Source: Cloeon dipterum
Lineage: Eukaryota > Arthropoda > Insecta > Ephemeroptera > Baetidae
Direction: 5' to 3'
Length of the DNA stretch: 64,000 nucleotides
Assembly: GCF_949628265.1 (NCBI RefSeq)
Contig: NC_088786.1
Location: forward strand, 2,728,001-2,792,000
Of this stretch, positions 1 to 12,200 are shown one piece after another (the first letter of the stretch is position 1; each line of letters begins with the position of its first letter). The translations under genes and the position numbers were made by a program. A model generated the notes under the pieces. That model was not told where the DNA came from and did no database searches. It saw nothing but the letters and a program-made list of their open reading frames with translations.

Positions 1-2037
1 ATCCTAGCGGCAGCCATTTGGGGGTTTTTCGCTTTGTCTCTGGTGATGGTCAGCCTTTCACGCCTCTACGTAGCAGCACATTTTCCACACCAGTGTGTAT
101 TGGGAGCAGTCATCGGTAATATACATATTATGCTTGACAGATCCAATCCAATTCTAATTTCTTGATCATTTGTAGGAATTTTCATTGGCTACCAAGTGGA
201 AGTGTTGTCTCCGTGGTGGTTGACGGATTGTTCAAGAAAGAAGCTGCTCAAAGGAGCAGCGATGATGATCGTGTTGGCGTTCGCGGCCTACTGGATGCAG
301 CGGCTGCTAGGAGTCAACCCCCAGTGGTCGGTCAAGCTTGCTTTTAAGTGGTGCAACTCACCTGACCATGTCCACGTCTCCACAACGCCGATTTTCGCTC
401 TCACCCGCGACTGCGGTGCTGCTCTTGGACTCGCTCTCTCCATCCCTGCTATTCCATCTGAGAGGAAGGTGAGTTTCAACGACAAATCTGTTTCCTCTTG
501 GCTTGTTAGACATTGGGGCCAGTCATTATTCCAATTCTCATCATTGCTGGATGGTTTTTTCCGGAAAATCAGCCTATTGGAGCTTACTAAATTGAGATTA
601 CCTCGAGTTCTGATGAACTTGAACATCAAATTTTGTGCCTGATTTATTTTAGCCAATTTCTCTTTAAGGATTTGCCAAATTTGAGATATTTTTAGTTAAA
701 TATTAAATTTTGAATATCTAGAAAAAAGTATCTTTAATTTTTGTCTGAGTGTGGGATAAAATGTTGCCCTAAGTGTATGTAACATGCCTAGAAATTTTAG
801 GATGGTGAAAACAAGGTCAAAGGTTGAAAAAACATGTATTTTTGTAGTTAAGGTGGATTTATAGAAATTCAAAATTGCACAATTGCTTGATATTCACCCT
901 CAAAACACGCTACGTTCATTCCTGAGGTCAGACACAGGTAAGAAATCAAACCCTGGCGTCAGGGTATCCCTCAAGCGATCGGCAGCCACTTTAAGGACGC
1001 CTGACGAGCGCTGTATTGGTTCAAATTTCAAGATCTGAACACCGTTGGAACGGCCAAGTCAAGAACTAACAGAATGTGTGCTGTTTGACCCTAATGACTT
1101 CCAAAAGGTGGTCAAATTACACAACATATTCCTAAAGCTCTGGACTTTGCCGTTCCAACGGTGCGCAAATCTTGCAATTTTAACCAATACAGAACCCGTC
1201 AGGCGTCGTTAAAAGTTGCTGACGCCAAGGTTTCTCTTCTTAATGATGGTCTTTTCTGACCTCAGGAATGACCCGTAGCATGTTATTCTGAATAAAACGC
1301 TTTAAAATAAATTTAAAAACCACGTTTCGAGATATTCAAATAAAAAAAGTACTCAAATTTGAAATATTCAAAAAAAAAATCTTTCAAAATCTGTAGAGTT
1401 TGGCACATAGTTAAATGTTCTACCTTCATTAAAACTGGAGCTGTTCTCGATTTTGTGAGCGCAGAATGCCAGTTTTTCGGGATTGTACCCCTATTCAAAA
1501 TTGAATTTCTTGAAAACGAAGCACTGAACTCCACCTTACAATTTTCACACAATTTCACACGAACCCTGAGACTACTTTTCGGATTTGTAAAGCGTGGTGC
1601 TGTTTTTCAAAATCCGTAAAGAGCATTTTAATTTTTCCGGCAAACTCGGTTCTTTCAACACCTAACAAAATACTAATGGTGATCAACAGAAAGATTAAAA
1701 ATCTATCGTGAAAACACCCAAGAACGTTTAAAACTTAAACTTGTTCAGTCGTATGATCTAGAATTCTCAAAGAAGAAATAATGAATTGATGTTGCAGGCC
1801 CGTTCAAAGTCGGACGTGGTGACTTCATTTGTCTTGCATGTGTCCCTAGTGTTGGCTGTTTTGTGGGTGTCTCACATCGGCAAACAGTCTATCCCAACCA
1901 AGCACACGTACGTCTACTTCTTGTGCTTCTTATTGCTCAATGCATGCACGCCGGTCATGCTACTAGTCACGGTTCCATCCATCTGCAATGTCGTTATGAA
2001 CTCGCTGTTTGGCAAAGCCAAAAACAAAAAGGAATGA
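1..2037 (+). CDS. G6pc: Glucose-6-phosphatase catalytic subunit, 3' part (partial gene)
   Basis: Three coding exons are visible: 1-115, 176-468 and 1798-2037 (stop TGA). They encode the last 215 residues. The first exon carries the PAP2/G6Pase signature SRLYVAAHFPHQ, which contains the Arg and the phosphohistidine His matching human R170 and H176. Several hydrophobic helices follow, including one in the last exon. In this family the multi-span ER enzyme hydrolyses glucose-6-phosphate in the ER lumen as the last step of gluconeogenesis and glycogenolysis. The C-terminus reads KNKKE, a KxKxx ER-retrieval signal comparable to the KKxx end of the human enzyme. The N-terminal half lies left of the window. 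Aligned on R170/H176, the full protein would be about 364 residues, close to the usual 357. Splice junctions are GT-AG with matching phases. Confidence 0.93.
875..1300. repeat. Palindromic interspersed repeat family A, copy 1
   Basis: The left half (about 895-1065) and the right half (about 1135-1285) are imperfect reverse complements. Both arms share CATTCCTGAGGTCAG, GACGCCTGACG, TATTGGTT and CACCGTTGGAACGG in mirrored order, around a loop of about 70 bp. Related copies lie at about 18825-19270 and 59455-59935. No coding capacity is seen. It is most like a foldback element or MITE; target duplications were not determined. Confidence 0.75.
1485..1620. repeat. Fragment of repeat family B
   Basis: The stretch from AATTGAATTTCTTGAAAACG through the 'caccttacaattttcac' and 'accctgagactacttttc' segments resembles about 3830-3930 and, reversed, about 50330-50450. 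It looks like a truncated copy. Confidence 0.5.
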
Positions 2038-2225
2038 AGGCATGGAACATTATTTTAGTTTTCAATTATATTTTATTTTTTTCTGCGTGAATTCGTGCAA
2101 AATTAAAGCGGCCAAGGTTAATTCATGTCTTTTGACAATCATTGAATTTTTCCAACCACGCCTCTTCCTTTGCACATTGTTCAAACTTTAAGAGATGAAG
2201 TTGTTGCAGCTTTCACTCGGCTGCC

Positions 2226-2226
<1 letters not shown>

Positions 2227-2279
<53 letters not shown>
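2227..2279. repeat. (GA)n microsatellite
   Basis: About 25 uninterrupted GA units lie in the probable 3' UTR of the G6Pase gene. Confidence 0.95.
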
Positions 2280-2283
<4 letters not shown>

Positions 2284-2367
2284 GAGAAATATTAGTTACC
2301 GAAAATGCCTACAAATGACAAATTAGTTAAATTGAATGCGAATGTTGAGCCTATTCTACAAATTAAT

Positions 2368-2373
2368 AATAAA
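2368..2373 (+). terminator. Candidate poly(A) signal for the G6Pase gene
   Basis: AATAAA lies about 330 bp after the stop codon. A second AATAAA at 2798-2803 is followed by TG-rich sequence and is an equally good candidate. Transcript data would be needed to choose. Confidence 0.35.
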
Positions 2374-2500
2374 TAATGGGTCCAAATCTCGGAACAATAT
2401 TTTCATAGTTCTCAGGATAAAACCAGTTTGACCGCGCCTAATTCTTAAACTCGATTAATTGGCAAGTTAGGGATTTCGTTTCATTCTCGCTGGGTTTTGT

Positions 2501-2612
2501 TGTCAGGGGTTTACCTGACGAGATCGCGATCGTGTTTAAGAAAAGTGGGTTTAGTGATGTGAAAGTATCAATCCACCCCGCGATCGTAATCTCGTCAGGT
2601 AAAACCCTGACA
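2501..2612. repeat. Short inverted repeat (hairpin or MITE-like)
   Basis: Arms of about 32 bp, beginning TGTCAGGGGTTTACCTGACG on the left, are mirrored on the right and end CCCTGACA. The right arm carries only a few mismatches, and the loop is about 45 bp. It may be a tiny MITE or a solitary hairpin. Confidence 0.75.
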
Positions 2613-3584
2613 GTTGTTTAGTAAATTTTAACATATTTTAACAGAGCATATCTATAATAATTACAATTTAACATCGTTTTGCTGAGAAGACTCTTATCGT
2701 TCGTGAACTCTCTCTTTCTCTCTCTGCTATTATTGACAGAAAAATTCATGTCGAAGTAGATTCCTCACGCTTTTTATCCAGCGCGATGTCTAATATCAAT
2801 AAATGTGTATAATGTATGCCTTAAAGTTAGCTTAGAGAGCACCGCTCGTGTGAAATTTGGTTGCTACTACCTGCAATGCCTTTGAACTTGCTTAAAACGA
2901 GTTGTGATACCAATACAAACGCCTTACTTGCACTCGCACTTTCGTTCTATTCGCGATTTCAGTGCAATTTTTTATCCAAAGGCTTCTAATTGTAATGTAA
3001 CGTGTACCTTTGTCATATCAAAACAATGACTGTTGATTTAAAGCCATTTGACAATATTCTGTGCAAAGACGCATAAACATTAAACATGTTTGTTATTCAA
3101 GAAAAGCTACGCTTTTTTACTTATTATGTTCTACAATCTAATATGCTGGACAAATTGATGTGCTTTATTAATTGCACAAAATGTGTTGCCTGATGCCTAA
3201 GTAAAGATAATCGTTAGTACTTGACTAAAACTAATTTCAAATGATATTCGGATATTTATTAACTGATTTTTACATGTTGTTAAAAGCACGAATAGCTATA
3301 AAATAATATATTATATGTGTCTCAATCTCTAGTTAGCTTTGTCTGTTCTCGTTGTGATTTAAGATTCCAAAGATTCTTTTCACTGGGTTTGTTCTCAATC
3401 ACGAATTATGTGAAAGATGTCAATAAAATTAAATGCAGAAAACCCGCTTTTTATTTAACTACCTCTCACTTTCCATTTTTCGTAATACTGAATTTTCCGC
3501 CTTAAGTCTGAAGGAATATGCAACCAAGTTGTCCCTTACGCCATGCGAGTTGCATAGCGTGGGACAGTCTGAAAAGAAAACTCG

Positions 3585-4055
3585 GCACACAGACTAAAAT
3601 AATTTCACACTTTGTGACTCTATGGGGATGGAATTATGGCCAATAGGGGTTGAGGGGGTGAGCGTGAGCACCCCAAAAACTATTCAGCTCACCAGGGGAA
3701 GTCAAGCCAAGTCGAACGGTATTCAGTTTTTGAATTTCTGACAGTAAAAATCCAAGATTTTGCACTATCAATGCACTATCAACATTTACAAAAATTTAAA
3801 AATTTTGTTCTTTTTTCCAAATTTTAAAATTGAATTTCTTGAAAACCAAGACGAACACCACCTTGAAATTTTCACAAACCCGGAGACCACTTTTGAGAGA
3901 AGTTCCGGATTTTTAAAGTATGCTGTCATTTTTTAAAATAAAAAAACGCCCGGAAATTTTCGAAAATGACCTTTGACCTTGACCGATGACCTCAAAATTG
4001 GTATTCATTCGATCGGCCTTGACGAGAGGAGTTCAACGCACACCTTAACTAAAAA
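3585..4055. repeat. Interspersed repeat family B, long copy 1
   Basis: It matches about 50180-50645 in reverse orientation. Shared blocks include the 'gcgttgaactcctct' segment, 'cgatcgaatgaa', 'gaggtcatcggtcaagg', 'aattttcacaaa' and 'ccaggggaagtcaagcc'. No open reading frame of note. Confidence 0.7.
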
Positions 4056-5079
4056 AATGAGCTTTCTCATTTTTTGCATTCTCAAAATTCGCTAAAAACC
4101 CGTAAATATGGTGTGAATTTCGTCAGAAAATCTTGACACCGTCAAAACCGTTGTGCTGACTGTTATTAAGTTGAGAGATGCATGCCACCAATGGCAATGA
4201 ATTGAACTAATTGTCCAAGTGCATCAGCAGAAGTTGGCTCACGGCAGCGCCCAGAAATACATGCGACGCACAATAATACGCTGCTGCTTTTTGTGTTGTC
4301 GTCGGGCTACGCCAAGTCTCGTGTCATACGCGCTTTCACTCCTTAGCGAGCCGCTAATTTCTATACGAGATGCCCGCTTTTTACACTCGCTCTCATTTGC
4401 GTTCTTTCTTTTTTGAGTGGCCATGAAGCTAAACGAACGACCCTCGCGCCGGCTTTTGTGTTTCCCCAGTGCAATTTCTGGATCGGCTCACCACCGCACG
4501 TGTTCAGAGTTTCGTCACCCGAAATGTCTTCGACTCTAATAAATCTGAAAGAGTTTATATACCGCTCGCAATTTTTTGTACGCAATTTTCAAGCAGAGGC
4601 GAACGCTGCCAACATATTTGTTTGCGGAATGCTGATAGTAAATTACGCAGGAGAGACACAGCGAGAAATTAGTTGTGATAGGCGAGCCACCACATCTGCA
4701 TAAACACTCTCGTGTGGTAAACTTTTCTGCAACACCACAGATTCGGGTGTCCAAAAGTGGAGCATAAATTCTTATTTATTATCCAACGAACCACAGCGTA
4801 CGGTTTTCGGGATGTTGTGCGTTATTGGGTCAATCCTGTAAAGCACTTGGTACGTTGGCTTACTGCTGGAAGCGTACGGTGGGGCGCACTAAATAAAAAA
4901 ATAAACAGATTTTCTGTTTTAATACGAAAGCTCAATCGCAACTAAATTCAAGTAGTAGTTTTTTTCAGGCTATAGCAGTTACCAGCGTTTTGCATTGTTG
5001 AGTTGGCTTTAGAAAGTTTATATAATTTATTATTCGTGAAATTTAGCAACAATAATGAAATCAGTACCAAAGGAAGAGT

Positions 5080-5335
5080 TAAATTTCAGATTTTAACAAA
5101 TTTTTCGCTAGATTTCGATTTTTCTCGTGGCAATCTATCCAATGTTGTGCGAATTTTGAGAAAAGATTATCTAATTAATTGTGAAATTAATCGCGTTTTC
5201 ACAATTTATATGCTCGCCGCTTGATAAGCATGCAAGCGTTTGAGCCAATACACTCCAAAACTTAAACGAGGACAATTTAGGAAATATTTAGCGTTTTAAA
5301 GGTAAAAATAATTTTTCACTTATTCTCTGTGACAT
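5080..5335. repeat. AT-rich interspersed repeat family D, copy 1
   Basis: The series 'tttcgattt', 'caat...tgtgcga', 'ctcgccgcttga' and 'cttaaacg.ggacaatttaggaaat' recurs at about 11935-12200 and about 12600-12770, and reversed at about 24130-24330. The copies are diverged, so the boundaries are approximate. Confidence 0.5.
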
Positions 5336-6410
5336 TTTAAAAATATTTAGCGAAATAATTAAATATGAAAACCGCAGAAAATTATAAGAATTTCATTTTG
5401 TGTGTGCGTTTCCTCAATTAGGTGAATGTTTAGCCCAAACTACGCCCTCAATGAAATTGTGTTTACATCAACTATGACTCACTTGGCAGGGGGTTGGTGG
5501 AGAGAGTGACTCAATGAACCCATGACCTTAAATGGAAGCATCAGCTTCTCTGAGAATTTGCGATCGATATTCTAGATGCGGAGATATTGCAGAGAGGGAT
5601 GTAATGCCTCCCAACCTGTTGCACAATGGCACCCCTCCCAAAAGATGAGTCAATTTCATATGAAAACAACAACTTAAAGATATGTTTCCGGATTTAATTC
5701 CAAATGCACATTAATTTAACCCTAATGTTAGTCTAAAAAACTGTCAAATTGATGTGGCAGCGGCGATTAATTAACAGTAAATTCCAACAAATTGTAGAGC
5801 GATTTTTGCAACACTCGAATTTGTGTTTCATTGTGAGCAGTAAATCGGCGCTGCCAATCAAAATAATCGAGTTACAAATAAAGTCAACCTATTCAAAAGG
5901 ATGCACCTATATTTTATTACCGGTTCTCTATTGTTTTATTTTTATGACAGCGCGGCATTTTAATTGTGTGAAGGAAAACGGTGTCACTCTCATTCCATTG
6001 ATGACAGCGAAAGTCTTGCCGTTCGATGACAATTCGCAAACACAAACAAACCAAGTCGATAAAACAGAGAGACTGAGAGGCAAGATAATTTTCGTCAAGT
6101 GCCAATAGCACGGGCAAAAGTCTTGGGAATTACGCGCGCGTGGTCGCGGGTTTTCACATAATCGTCGTATCCTCTCAGCGATAAAGGAGCAGTAGTGTTT
6201 GCACTCACCCGCCGCACATACACTTTGTTTATCTTTCTCATTGACGCACGCTGCTCGGTGGATCTATATCATATTTGGTCTGCTTCCGTAGAAAGGTTGA
6301 GCAGGTGCGACCAGTTTGTGTTTTTGGTCAACTGCAACGGTGCCGCACGTAAAAATTAGTCACCTCCCGAGAGCTAAGGGCATTTTAGGCTGGATGCGTC
6401 ATCGCAACAA

Positions 6411-6470
6411 ATATAAAAATCACTTTGACACTCTCTGACATGGCATCGTCTTGGCGCCAACACGCTGGTA
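6411..6470 (+). promoter_or_regulatory. Candidate TATA promoter with a short first exon
   Basis: A TATA box (ATATAAAAATC) at about 6411-6421 is followed about 30 bp later by an ATG at 6440. The next 28 bases end in a strong splice donor (CTG|GTAAGT) at about 6468. If spliced to the dorsal exon at 13875 the reading frame would soon stop, so at best this is a 5' leader. Support is by motif spacing only. Confidence 0.25.
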
Positions 6471-8999
6471 AGTTTGGAGTTGAAAGGTGATGGTGCGATT
6501 AAAGACTTTATAATTCATTTTTTAAGCTAATTTCAATTTATTTACGGGACGAATTTTAAATTTAATTATTTTTCACCGCTGGTTTTTTGTGAAAATATTC
6601 TGAAAGACTAAACCACAGAAATTAACTGATTTTAACGAAGGCGAAATTTTCAGAGGGCTATAAAAATTATTTGGTGAGATCAAGTGAGGAAAATTGAACA
6701 TATTGGTGTTAAATTTTTTTAAATTAGACGCCCAACAACCAGGCCAAGTTGACCAACTTTGAAGGTCACTAAAATTTCAAAAGAAAGAGGTGGTTTTAAA
6801 AGTAAAATCATTTTGCTCACATTTCTAGCTTTTTGTCTCTTTTTTGCAATCAAAAATTCAAATCTGGACTCATTTCCGATGTATCTCACACCCTGAAAAA
6901 AATAATTTATCCATCATGAGACATTTTCGGCAGTATCCGAACTTTCAGAGATGGTGATACTGGTGCCTAAATTAAAAATCGCGTTTAAAAGGCACGTCGT
7001 GCGTCGCCTCTAATTAGTGGCGATTTGAGCGCGAAAATGAGCCACCCCTCAAGCTGATGAACTCGCCTATTAAGATGTGTGAACCATTAGAGCACCTTTT
7101 AAAATAAGACAAATCAGTGCCCTAGCAGCAGCTAAACCGCCTCCAAAGCAAATTTTTCGCAACCCCACGCAACCACTTTGTTCTTTTCGCGCTCGCGCGC
7201 CAACCGCCAACACAGCTGAATAATTTTTTGCTCTGCGCTTGAGATCATCACTGTTTATGCGGAATTCGTGCCACCAAAGTTGTTGATGTTGCTCTTTTTC
7301 GAGCCGACATGCTTTGATTTCTGAGTAAATCCGTCCGGGTCTTTTAATTTTTTCACAGGTCATTTAAACATTTTAATGAGAGGTGGTGATATCAAAGCGA
7401 CGCGAGCACGTCCAATTCGACCGCCGGTACTAATCCGACTTTTTTAGAAACTATACTTCTCGCACAATCGCCTCATTATTTCTGCGTACGCCTGCCTTTT
7501 ATTTTGAAAAGCGTGAAATCGCAACAGTAAATAATGTTCTGACTTTTATTTTAAAAAGGCAGCTGATGAGTCAACCAAACAAAACTTTCGCGGCATATAT
7601 ATAATTTAAAAGGCAAATGATGATACTGCAAACCCCTGGAATTGCCCTTGGAGATCGATTTCAAGCTAAAGAATTTGCTTCAAATCATTAATGTGACAGC
7701 AAAGTGTAGACTATTTTATGGTCTCCTTTATTATTATTATTATTTTTTTTTATAAACCATTCCCCTATTTCGAAAGGGCCTTTACCTATTTAGGTATTAT
7801 GATCAAAGGGAGTGAGACATGTTGAAATGGAATCCAGAATTCAGTTCTTCATCGTGGCGTAAAAAATATAAAACGACACCAAGTTAATTAAATTAAAAAT
7901 TCCACCCAAGAGAGCAGGGGGTGGGTCTCAGGTCTCAGCCCCCAACCATGACCTCTAAAAGTCAAAATTAATTATTTTCAATCAAATTTTGAGTGAAAGA
8001 AGCTCTAAATCAGCACAAAAATAGCCCTATTTAAAAAAATCCTATAACTAAAAAAATAAAATCTCGATTTAAAGCGCAAAAAACTCGTTTTTTCAATTAG
8101 ACTTCGATATTTTCAAAATATGGAAAAAATTGTTATAACAATTTTTGATATGTTGTTGTCACTTGTACGGCCACATTTTGGCTGGTTTGGTTTTCGAAAT
8201 TTAATGTAATCGGGTATGCTAGATTTTAAAAACAAAAATTATGACCTACGAAGTTGTTCACCACAGGCAACTTATTTGGCGTCAGATTTAGAGCATTTTC
8301 CACACAAGTTTTTTATCTACCTTAATCCAGGCAAAAGCCTGAAGAAATTTATTATAAAAAATTTATATAAAAAATCGCAGTTTTTGAGCCCCTGTAAAAT
8401 AGGCTATTTTTTAATTTTAACCCAATATTTTAAAACCCTCCCGCAAATAAATTTCATCCAAATCTGAGGAACCGTTCCAACAGCAGGGCGTGTACAAACT
8501 TTGTTTCAAACCCAAAAGGGTTTTATTATTTTCGAACAATTATAAATTTAACGACCGCATGCTTATTACAACGAAGTAAATAATTGAAAAATCGTTTTCT
8601 TGTATCAATTAATTAAAGTAAATTACATTCCATGACCAAAAGAGGAAACGATTTAAGAATTAGTTGAATTTCTAAACCTTATCGCGACAGAACTACTACA
8701 AACGGAAAGCTATTTACAATTTTTTTAACTAATATCAAGATAAAATTTGGAGGGAATTTAATCAGACGCGTTAGTTTATAATCAAAGTGAAAAATAGAGC
8801 ACGGGGTAGAAAATAGACACAGTGACAGACATTCCTTTCCACGGCACCAGCCACTTTTATCGAGCATAACACACATAATTATTATGTCTGGCGCACAACC
8901 CCTTTTATGTTGTATTGCACCCCTATTTCTGGCAGTCACGACAGACCGAACGAGGCATAGGCCGAAATCTCTTGTGTCACAACAATTATTTCCGATCGC

Positions 9000-9040
9000 G
9001 GCGGCGGCTGTGGTGGCGGCGGCGGCGGCGGCGGCGGTGA
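9000..9040. repeat. (CGG)n trinucleotide repeat
   Basis: An imperfect GCG/GGC run of about 40 bp creates alanine-run reading frames on both strands, which I treat as artefacts. Confidence 0.9.
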
Positions 9041-10249
9041 AAGAAATTTTTTCTACGCATGTGCTCACAAAGTGGAAGTTAATTAATGCGATAATAATTT
9101 TCGTCGGCGCACAATTTTGATTACGCTATATACGGCTACATTTATGTATGTAGAGTAGCGCAATATAATTCACCCCTGCACCCGCCCGGCCGCGGCCGTC
9201 CGACGCCCGGCGTAGGGGGTGAGTCATCCCGACTGGCGGCACACGCATGGCTGGTGGCGATCTCCACCCGCCCACACACCCTCTGTGTGTATGAGCAACC
9301 CCCGCCCGAGTATTAGAGGCGCCAGTGCTCGAATTGCTGCCAGTTCAGGGAAAGGTGCCGGCCGGTCTCGTCCTGCTTGAAGGTAAAAATTCACTCTAGA
9401 TTAGATTTTACTCCTCATTCTCCTAGAATTGATAACCACTGGGGGAAAACCGATGTTATTTTTATATTCTGAAAACTATATTCTGAAAACGCAAAGTCCT
9501 TTTATTACATATTAATGCGAATTTAATGATTCCTCTGAGTTGAATTCGGTGAAAAGTTTGTGATTTCAAAAGGAAACCGCTGTCATTATTGCGAAAAAGC
9601 ACAGCATATCGTGATGGCAGACAAAGCGGATGTGCAACATGTTTGAAAACGGATGCTGGACAGTACATTATAACTGATTGAGTGTCGGCTGCACCAATCG
9701 AGCAGGAAGACATAAAGTTTTTAATATCACGAGTATGTCACTTTTTGAAAGCCATAAAATTTTTGTTTGTCTAGAATTCAACTCACATTAAATAATTGTT
9801 TTCAATCGTAGGCATAGTTTGAATGAATTAACATTTTTTTATGTAAAGAAAAAATTAAAAAATTTTTTTCCCAAATTTTTACGCTTTTGTTTCTTGTAAT
9901 TAAAATAAATTACACAATATATTTTTGTTAAAACGTAAAATAATAGGAAGTTGCATGGTTTTTCGCTATACAATTATCCATTTAAAATTTTTAAAAATCC
10001 GGTTATTTTTCCGGGTGATCAAAAATGATCCACCGATCGATTTATCTCATTATAAACCGTGTCTATTTCATTTAAATAGAGCATAAAACTTAATTTTTAA
10101 ATTTTAAAACCTTCAAAAATTATGAAATACAAAAAATTTGCACCCCTATTAGATTCGTGGTTTACACGAATTAAATAATTTCGCTAAATCCTAATAATTT
10201 CCTTGTGAGTGGCGAGAGGGGTTGGAAATGATTGCTTCTTTTCGATTAT

Positions 10250-11150
10250 CGTGACGCAGCGGCCAAACAAACTAAAGCTACTTCCTTTTACCCCGGTCTC
10301 ACCACCACCCTCGGTCGGTGGTGCTGGCGCCGCGGCGTCGTCAGCAGCAGCACGCGGCCGACAACTTTCAAACGCAAGCGCCACCTGAAGATCCGGCTTT
10401 GTTTGCGCGAGCGAGCACTGTGGGTATGCCTGGGGCCACGTGACCAGCGTGCAAGCCAATCACGAGCGAGCAGATTTCCATACGCAAACCTTGCGGTCAT
10501 CCTCTCTGGGTCCGAAAATAACTCGGTTTTGTGAATCTACAGAGTGCGGACGCGAGACGATTTCGAGTCGAGACGTCGCCAGCATCGGACACTCGCGCCT
10601 GGACACGTCGGAGGGCCAATTTTCCGAGTGGGTCACCGCAAAAGCCGCCGGAGCGTTTGGTGCTCAGTTGGACACCGCTCGGGTCAGTCTGGAATTTCGC
10701 TTCTCGGCGCCGATTCGGAGCCTATCGGCCCGAATTGCCGACTCTGTTCGCTAGACGAGATTCGTAGCTCTCGAATTTCACCCCTTCCGTTGTCTTTGGT
10801 CGGCCAGAATGGCCGCATCCGATTTTAGCAACAAACTTTTCCTCCTCTTGTGTACCTATCATATTTTATTTCTCAATGCGTGATTTGCTCGTATTTTGCG
10901 CCTCGTTGACTCGGCGTCGAGTGGCGCGGCGCCGACGTCGCCGCCACCCTTGTCGACAGGGTCGAAATCGGCAGGTGCCAGGTGTTTTTTGGGCACCACA
11001 ACCGCACAACTTGTTGCACGGGGAAAAAATTAAGGCCCCGCCCACCTGGTGCTGCAAACCTTTCCCTTTTTGTTTCCATACGTGGTTGGTTGCGACGGAC
11101 GGCAGCTTCCCGTCTCCCGTCCCCTGTGTGATGCGCGTCCTTTGCGGTTT
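10250..11150. promoter_or_regulatory. GC- and CpG-rich block upstream of dorsal
   Basis: Base composition changes sharply from AT-rich surroundings to GC-rich with many CpGs. Overlapping reading frames appear on both strands, as expected of high GC. An arthropod initiator-like TCAGT occurs at about 10659. It could hold the dorsal promoter or a 5' UTR exon about 3 kb upstream of the first coding exon. No conserved protein was recognised. Confidence 0.35.
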
Positions 11151-11934
11151 TTGTCAATTTGTCGATTGGAAATGTGTCATGTCAAAGCGGGAAATGACAA
11201 ATTCGACCGAACACATCATAAAATTAATAATATCAGACTTGCGTCCGTAATGATTTTAAATGACAAATGAAATTAGAAATATAACGAGAATTTCCCTCAA
11301 GGCATCTATCTCTGTTGCATCTCGTTGCAAGGTTTTCACCTGTTAACACAACTGCGCAGTTCCTTTTCTTTTTTTGTATCATAATTTTAATATTGCTGCG
11401 TTTAAATCGCATTACCGTGTTGTACACAACATTTTCTGTTCAGTTTTGTCATGTTGACGAGACCAATTTTAATAATATTTTAATCAAATATATATATAAA
11501 AAACAGTCAACAAACAACGACCTTGCGCAATTTTTCGCTCGTTTGCTAATATCGAATATTGTTTGTCCATGTGCCTCCAAAGTTATTTTTAGTTTTTTCC
11601 CAAATATAAACCGTGGACCTTCCAGGAATGTTGTTTTGCTGTGGGTTTGGTATGCATTTTCAGAATACGTTCCCTCTCGACTTGACTGTCTGCAAAAACC
11701 TGTTTTTCTGCCGCTCTCAGGCTTGCATTCCTCGTGACCTTGGATTTTATGTTCTAATAATTTACCGTGGGCTTTTCTAGCCCGCGTGAACATTATTTCC
11801 GTATATATTAATTTCAGGTGTTCGCACAATCTGTCACGTAGACAAAAATGCATTTATGCCAAAAAAAGTAAAGCTTCACAGATAAAAAAATGAAAAAATT
11901 TGGTTAAATTTAGTAGTTTAAATTAAATTAGGTC

Positions 11935-12200
11935 TACAGGACAGTTAAAACTCAGATTTTGACAAACTTCGCGAAAAATTTCATGTTTCTCGCTTGATTT
12001 CGATCCCGCTCATCGCTGCATTATCCTATGGTGTGCGAAAAAAGCCCTAAATTTTACAGCACAATGCTTGATTAGCGAGCAAATTTTTAAGCTGATTTTC
12101 TCAAAAATTTAAACGGCAATCTGGGAAATTTTAAGCTTTTTCCTCACATTTAGATAGTATTTTAAGTAAAGGTTAAAAAGGATTTTTCACAAATTTTCTG
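11935..12200. repeat. AT-rich interspersed repeat family D, copy 2
   Basis: It resembles about 5080-5335, sharing 'gcttgatttcgat', 'tggtgtgcga', 'tttaaacggcaatctgggaaat' and 'taaaggttaaaaagg'. A further diverged copy follows at about 12600-12770, with the 'gctcgccgcttga' block. Confidence 0.5.

Larger units (their letters stand above)
469..1797 (+). other. Last intron of the G6Pase gene
   Basis: This 1.3-kb intron holds one full copy of palindromic repeat family A (about 875-1300) and a fragment of repeat family B (about 1485-1620). The short reading frames at 1313-1619 lie in AT-rich repeat sequence and are not considered genes. Confidence 0.8.
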
